Assembly (NCBI GenBank): GCA_024691065.1
Contig: JAILOA010000269.1
Span: 1-9,058 of the forward strand
From: Lachnospiraceae bacterium
Lineage (GTDB): Bacteria > Bacillota > Clostridia > Lachnospirales > Lachnospiraceae
Direction: 5' to 3'
DNA: 9,058 nt
The position numbers and the translations under genes were made by a program. Positions 7,901 through 9,058 of the stretch are shown here, one piece after another; the first letter of the stretch is position 1; each line of letters begins with the position of its first letter. The notes below the pieces were generated by a model. It was given only the letters and a program-made list of their open reading frames with translations, did no database searches and was not told where the DNA came from.

Positions 7901-8539
7901 TGTGATTATTCCACCACTCAAAGTTATCTTTGATGAAATTGAATAGTCATCTGAATGCAAAATTGTAGGATTACTATCTATGATTGTCAGGGTTCCTTTA
8001 TTGTAAATAGCTCTTTCTTTATCAGATGCACTGCCGTTAGCATTTAAAACATGACCGTTTAAATCTATAGTTACCTCAGTTCCATAAGCAATATTTATCG
8101 TCCCTTCATTGCCTTGTCTGGTAATGTTGGCAGTAAGCTTTAACGTAGACTCAGTATTTATGAGGGAGGCTAAGGATGCCCAGCTGGTTACTTCAACAAC
8201 AGATGACTCTGCACTCTCTTTCGTACTTTCGCTTGTGCCCGCGCCTACACCCAGGCTCGCACCCGCGTCACCTACACCCGAGTCAACTCCTGCATCCTGG
8301 CCAGCGCCCGCGCTTACGCTAGCATCTGCATCTACCGGCACCACGCCGAAAGTCATGGCAAGCGACAAAACAGAAGCTATACAGATTTTCAGGCTCCTTC
8401 GAGGGCTTAATTTTTTCCCTTGGAATAGAGGACTTTGTTTTCTAAATTGAGTGCTTGATTGTCTTCCTTGAATACTCGATTGCCTCGATTGAGTACTATT
8501 CTTTTTTTGGAATAAATGTTGAAATTTCCATTCTTTCAT
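4922..8539 (-). CDS. Secreted beta-helix repeat protein with MBG-like, Cys/His-rich and Lys-rich C-terminal domains (first gene of the pair)
   Basis: This 1205-aa protein is predicted to be exported and cell-surface or extracellular; a structural or adhesive role is inferred, and no catalytic motif is seen. An unusually long basic N-region (residues 1-50, with a Ser/Gln/Arg heptad repeat at 15-35) precedes the hydrophobic signal core (51-69), with likely cleavage after VDADA (73). A Gly/Ala-rich stretch (76-101) follows. Residues about 200-502 hold about 11 GGGVYN-type turns (GGG[VIL][YF]N, then xGGxIxxN), a right-handed beta-helix resembling chlamydial Pmp/POMP repeats. Then come a conserved post-helix segment (507-575), an MBG-like domain (about 617-744, containing YDGEAK and VGEYVAQ) interrupted by a 17-residue repeat, a single YEVDYKCKKVSD module (754-823), a Cys/His-rich module (820-884), a GEPSES spacer (about 965-1035), and a Lys-rich Fn3-like domain (1110-1205). 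The start is fixed by AAGGAG 8 nt upstream of ATG. No LPXTG motif is present. It is paralogous to the next gene downstream. Confidence 0.93.
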   Translation of the reverse strand: MKEWKFQHLFQKKNSTQSRQSSIQGRQSSTQFRKQSPLFQGKKLSPRRSLKICIASVLSLAMTFGVVPVDADASVSAGAGQDAGVDSGVGDAGASLGVGAGTSESTKESAESSVVEVTSWASLASLINTESTLKLTANITRQGNEGTINIAYGTEVTIDLNGHVLNANGSASDKERAIYNKGTLTIIDSNPTILHSDDYSISSKITLSGGIITGGYHENGGAIFNEGTIIQEAGNIIKNESTRSGGGVYNSGEYTLAGGTIGGNYVNTSEDDGIVMLAGGGVYNFGTFIQKGGKICSNSANYGGGVYNRNTFIMEDGDITDNNSPEYGGGVANRLSFTQNGGCISGNFCENMGGGLYNVSGSTTINEGRIYNNKSLYGGGIYVNSGNVLQNGGLINENRAMYDGGGLYNYNGRTVVSGGAISKNTASRFGGGIFNFNMLSQTGGTISENSAKEGGGVYNKSEFNLEGGSIIENVTTSEGSGVFCELYSQNYVLGSPVVTGNHFDISDSKKDNIYLMGGAKIKIKELTEDAKMGIKTDEEYGIPYIFTENINDKSTANRLKQCFTSDDEDYTVSQNVVDGDYNLIIASHPHEFTYSVSRGAIVAQCTGEYDCPNDYKENPIKVSLVEPEDLRYDGEAKIISISGYPNNLVDNLEKKPKVYYFDKETYENAAKADGDAADESVSNEAPSATDGDVVDESALDEDSSAADGYVAVELALDEAPSAVGEYVAQLTLGGLTISHEYSIEKGLMAPDTPQSSYEVDYKCKKVSDAPINLGKWKWTDECKDTELTVGEAVKVSAVYKGADADSYETSTVEVSITRLDCTHENGLIKVEAKAADCVDGNIEYYYCPICGKCFADAKGNVELTGESWVIPGSGHEYGEPLYAWSKDYSSCTAIAECTKADCDKSCEGHTITENGVVTSEITREATADKMGVTTYTASFENSLFETQTIEVENIPKIGEEDIEPSGSSEPDASGEPSESGEPSESGEPSESGEPSESGEPSESGEPSESGEPSESGEPSESGEPSESGEPSESGEPDASAEPATSGNPADSSASPSESSNPGDNSSGNANPDGSANPSASGQPAGAKSATSSAVTTASVNASTQTTASDTNADKPGKVKIKSIKKKGKKVIVKWKKVAGAKGYKVKYAFNKKFKGKKVKSSTKKKITLTFKKFAGKKLFVSVRAYKEVDGKKVFGAWSKVKKLKV
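5443..5622 (-). repeat. 18-bp tandem repeat encoding GEPSES (10 units)
   Basis: The ttccgaaggctc core recurs every 18 bp from 5443 to 5605, encoding GEPSES hexapeptides in the spacer of the 1205-aa protein. Two codon variants alternate as blocks between units (ctcaccact and ctctccgct), pointing to duplication of several units at once. Related SGEPDAS and SAEPATS units flank the array. Confidence 0.94.
6373..6525 (-). repeat. 51-bp tandem repeat inside the MBG-like domain (3 units)
   Basis: The [ct]agctga anchor recurs at 6373, 6424 and 6475. Each unit encodes 17 residues such as TDGDVVDESALDEDSSA. It lies between the YENAAK and VGEYVAQ segments of the MBG-like domain of the 1205-aa protein, where the paralogue has one short stretch (EGYVSTVLSMEGAPV), which looks like the unexpanded form. 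Confidence 0.88.
7037..7882 (-). repeat. Beta-helix repeat array of the 1205-aa protein (about 11 turns)
   Basis: It encodes residues about 220-502. The turns follow GGG[VIL][YF]N, variable, xGGxIxxN. They are more diverged from each other than those of the paralogue, and no near-identical adjacent pair is seen. The terminal turn (GSGVFC, then VVTGN) matches the terminal turn of the paralogue (GGGVYC, then VVTGN), marking a conserved C-terminal end of the helix. Confidence 0.82.
8435..8497 (-). repeat. 21-bp repeat encoding a Ser/Gln/Arg heptad ahead of the signal peptide
   Basis: Three imperfect 21-bp units encode residues 15-35 of the 1205-aa protein as heptads STQSRQS, SIQGRQS and STQFRKQ. 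They make its pre-signal region about 50 residues long, longer than in the paralogue. Confidence 0.72.
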
Positions 8540-8547
8540 GATTATGT

Positions 8548-8553
8548 CTCCTT
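8548..8553 (-). promoter_or_regulatory. Ribosome binding site of the 1205-aa gene
   Basis: The minus strand reads AAGGAG, then 8 nt, then ATG at 8539-8537. This is near-consensus Shine-Dalgarno sequence and spacing. It decides the start, because the only other early methionine lies inside the signal-peptide core (residue 62). Confidence 0.88.
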
Positions 8554-8696
8554 CTCTGCTTCATGATAATTACTAGAATACAATTACATTTGTGTTTTTT
8601 TGGGGTGGGTGTTAAGCAACATAAAAAATCTAACCTAATCTTAACATAATTATTTTTAACATAAAGTGACTAACAGACACTTCTTTCTGAAAATTT
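8554..8696 (-). promoter_or_regulatory. AT-rich leader and presumed promoter region of the 1205-aa gene
   Basis: This is the only non-repetitive stretch before the gene, so a promoter is expected here, but no convincing -35/-10 pair is seen. Plus-strand AACATAA occurs three times (8618-8624, 8643-8649, 8658-8664), the last two as TTAACATAA copies 15 bp apart. They could be regulator half-sites or chance in AT-rich DNA. A run of seven T residues (8595-8601) runs directly into GGGGTGGG (8602-8609). Confidence 0.3.
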
Positions 8697-8860
8697 GGGG
8701 TTACGCTGGGAAAGGGAAAATCGTCGTTTTCTTAGCAACTGAAAAATTGGGGTTGCGCTGGGAAACTATTAATTGGGGTTGCGCTGGGAAACTATTAATT
8801 GGGGTTGCGCCCGGAATTATTGCTTTTTTCGTGAATTGAAATTTCCTAAAAGCAAGAAGA

Positions 8861-8902
8861 GCAATAATTTCAAGGTTTTCGCCCGGAATTATTGCTTTTT
8901 TT
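8861..8902 (+). terminator. Terminator-like hairpin inside the 72-bp repeat
   Basis: GCAATAATT (8861-8869) pairs perfectly with AATTATTGC (8887-8895), and seven T residues follow directly (8896-8902). The A/G-rich bases before the stem can also pair with the T-run. The shape is that of an intrinsic terminator on the plus strand, but no plus-strand gene lies in the window. On the minus strand the tail is only TCTTCTTGC, so weak bidirectional action is possible. Confidence 0.45.
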
Positions 8903-8932
8903 GGCAACTGAAATTATCTGAAAATTTGAAAG

Positions 8933-8972
8933 GCAATAATATCAGGGGTTTCGCCCGGAATTATTGCTTTTT
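8933..8972 (+). terminator. Second terminator-like hairpin, next repeat unit
   Basis: GCAATAAT (8933-8940) pairs with ATTATTGC (8960-8967), followed by TTTTT (8968-8972). It has the same design as the hairpin 72 bp to the left, with a slightly shorter stem. Its recurrence follows from the tandem repeat, so it may be structural rather than a dedicated terminator. Confidence 0.4.
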
Positions 8973-8990
8973 CTGGCATCTGAAAACTTA

Positions 8991-9058
8991 AACTACTACC
9001 CATGTCAAGGACAAGTTGGAGAAATTTTATCCCACTTTCCAAGCATGTCAATTGGGTA
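8991..9058. other. Non-coding right edge with no recognised feature
   Basis: No gene, ribosome binding site or terminator is recognised. CATGTCAA occurs twice as a direct repeat (9001-9008 and 9044-9051), and CCAA/TTGG flanks the second copy. The stretch is too short to interpret and the window ends here. Confidence 0.4.

Larger units (their letters stand above)
8697..8990. repeat. Six-copy non-coding repeat family headed ggggttNcgc
   Basis: Units start at 8697, 8749, 8775, 8801, 8874 and 8945, each with ggggttNcgc or a close variant (ggttttcgc in the fifth). The second and third are identical 26-bp tandem copies. The fourth to sixth share cgcccggaattattgc plus a T-run, recurring at 8808, 8880 and 8952, exactly 72 bp apart. 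The first unit, and the last two 72-bp copies, continue into a gcaactgaaaa-like tail (gcatctgaaaa in the last). Because 72 is a multiple of three, short frames run through the array on both strands, but none has a ribosome binding site or a plausible protein. The array lies upstream of the 1205-aa gene. Confidence 0.85.

Noticed and set aside
8697..8990. CRISPR array
   Set aside because: Repeat spacing varies (26, 52, 72 bp), the intervals are themselves related rather than unique, and no cas gene is present.
8773..8991. Plus-strand 72-codon frame with a repeated ARNYCFFW-type peptide
   Set aside because: It arises because the 72-bp repeat is a multiple of three; the minus strand is also open over part of the array. 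There is no ribosome binding site, and the composition follows the repeat DNA.

Overview
The window looks like a surface-protein locus of a Gram-positive Clostridia species, most likely Lachnospiraceae (Butyrivibrio/Roseburia/Eubacterium type). The clues are AT-leaning non-coding DNA, AAGGAG-type ribosome binding sites, Firmicutes-style signal peptides, MBG-like domains, and a lysine-rich Fn3-like C-terminal domain of a kind I associate with secreted Lachnospiraceae proteins. Genus is inference; no housekeeping gene is present to fix it.

Both real genes lie on the minus strand, so transcription runs right to left. From the right edge, 9058-8540 is non-coding: a six-copy repeat family headed ggggttNcgc (8697-8990), then an AT-rich leader and a good ribosome binding site. 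Next is a 1205-aa secreted protein (8539-4922), a roughly 300-bp spacer built of nested repeats (4921-4621), a 1505-aa paralogue (4620-103), and a clear rho-independent terminator (66-11).

The two proteins share one architecture: signal peptide, a right-handed beta-helix of Pmp/POMP-like GGGVYN repeats (about 11 turns in the first gene, about 20 in the second), a conserved post-helix segment, an MBG-like domain, a Y-x-V-x-[FY]-x-C module, a Cys/His-rich module, a low-complexity spacer, and a basic C-terminal domain with 34-35 lysines in about 95 residues. No LPXTG motif, C-terminal membrane anchor or catalytic motif is visible. The best reading is a pair of co-oriented, possibly co-transcribed, large extracellular adhesin-like or matrix proteins.

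The most striking property is tandem repetition at every scale. Almost every linker and several domain loops carry a private, codon-multiple tandem repeat (18, 21, 36, 42, 51 or 81 bp), and these differ between the paralogues although the domains between them are conserved. Both non-coding regions are also repeat arrays. This suggests rapid length variation of exposed segments over a conserved scaffold. I see no tRNA, rRNA, CRISPR array, transposase or other known mobile element.
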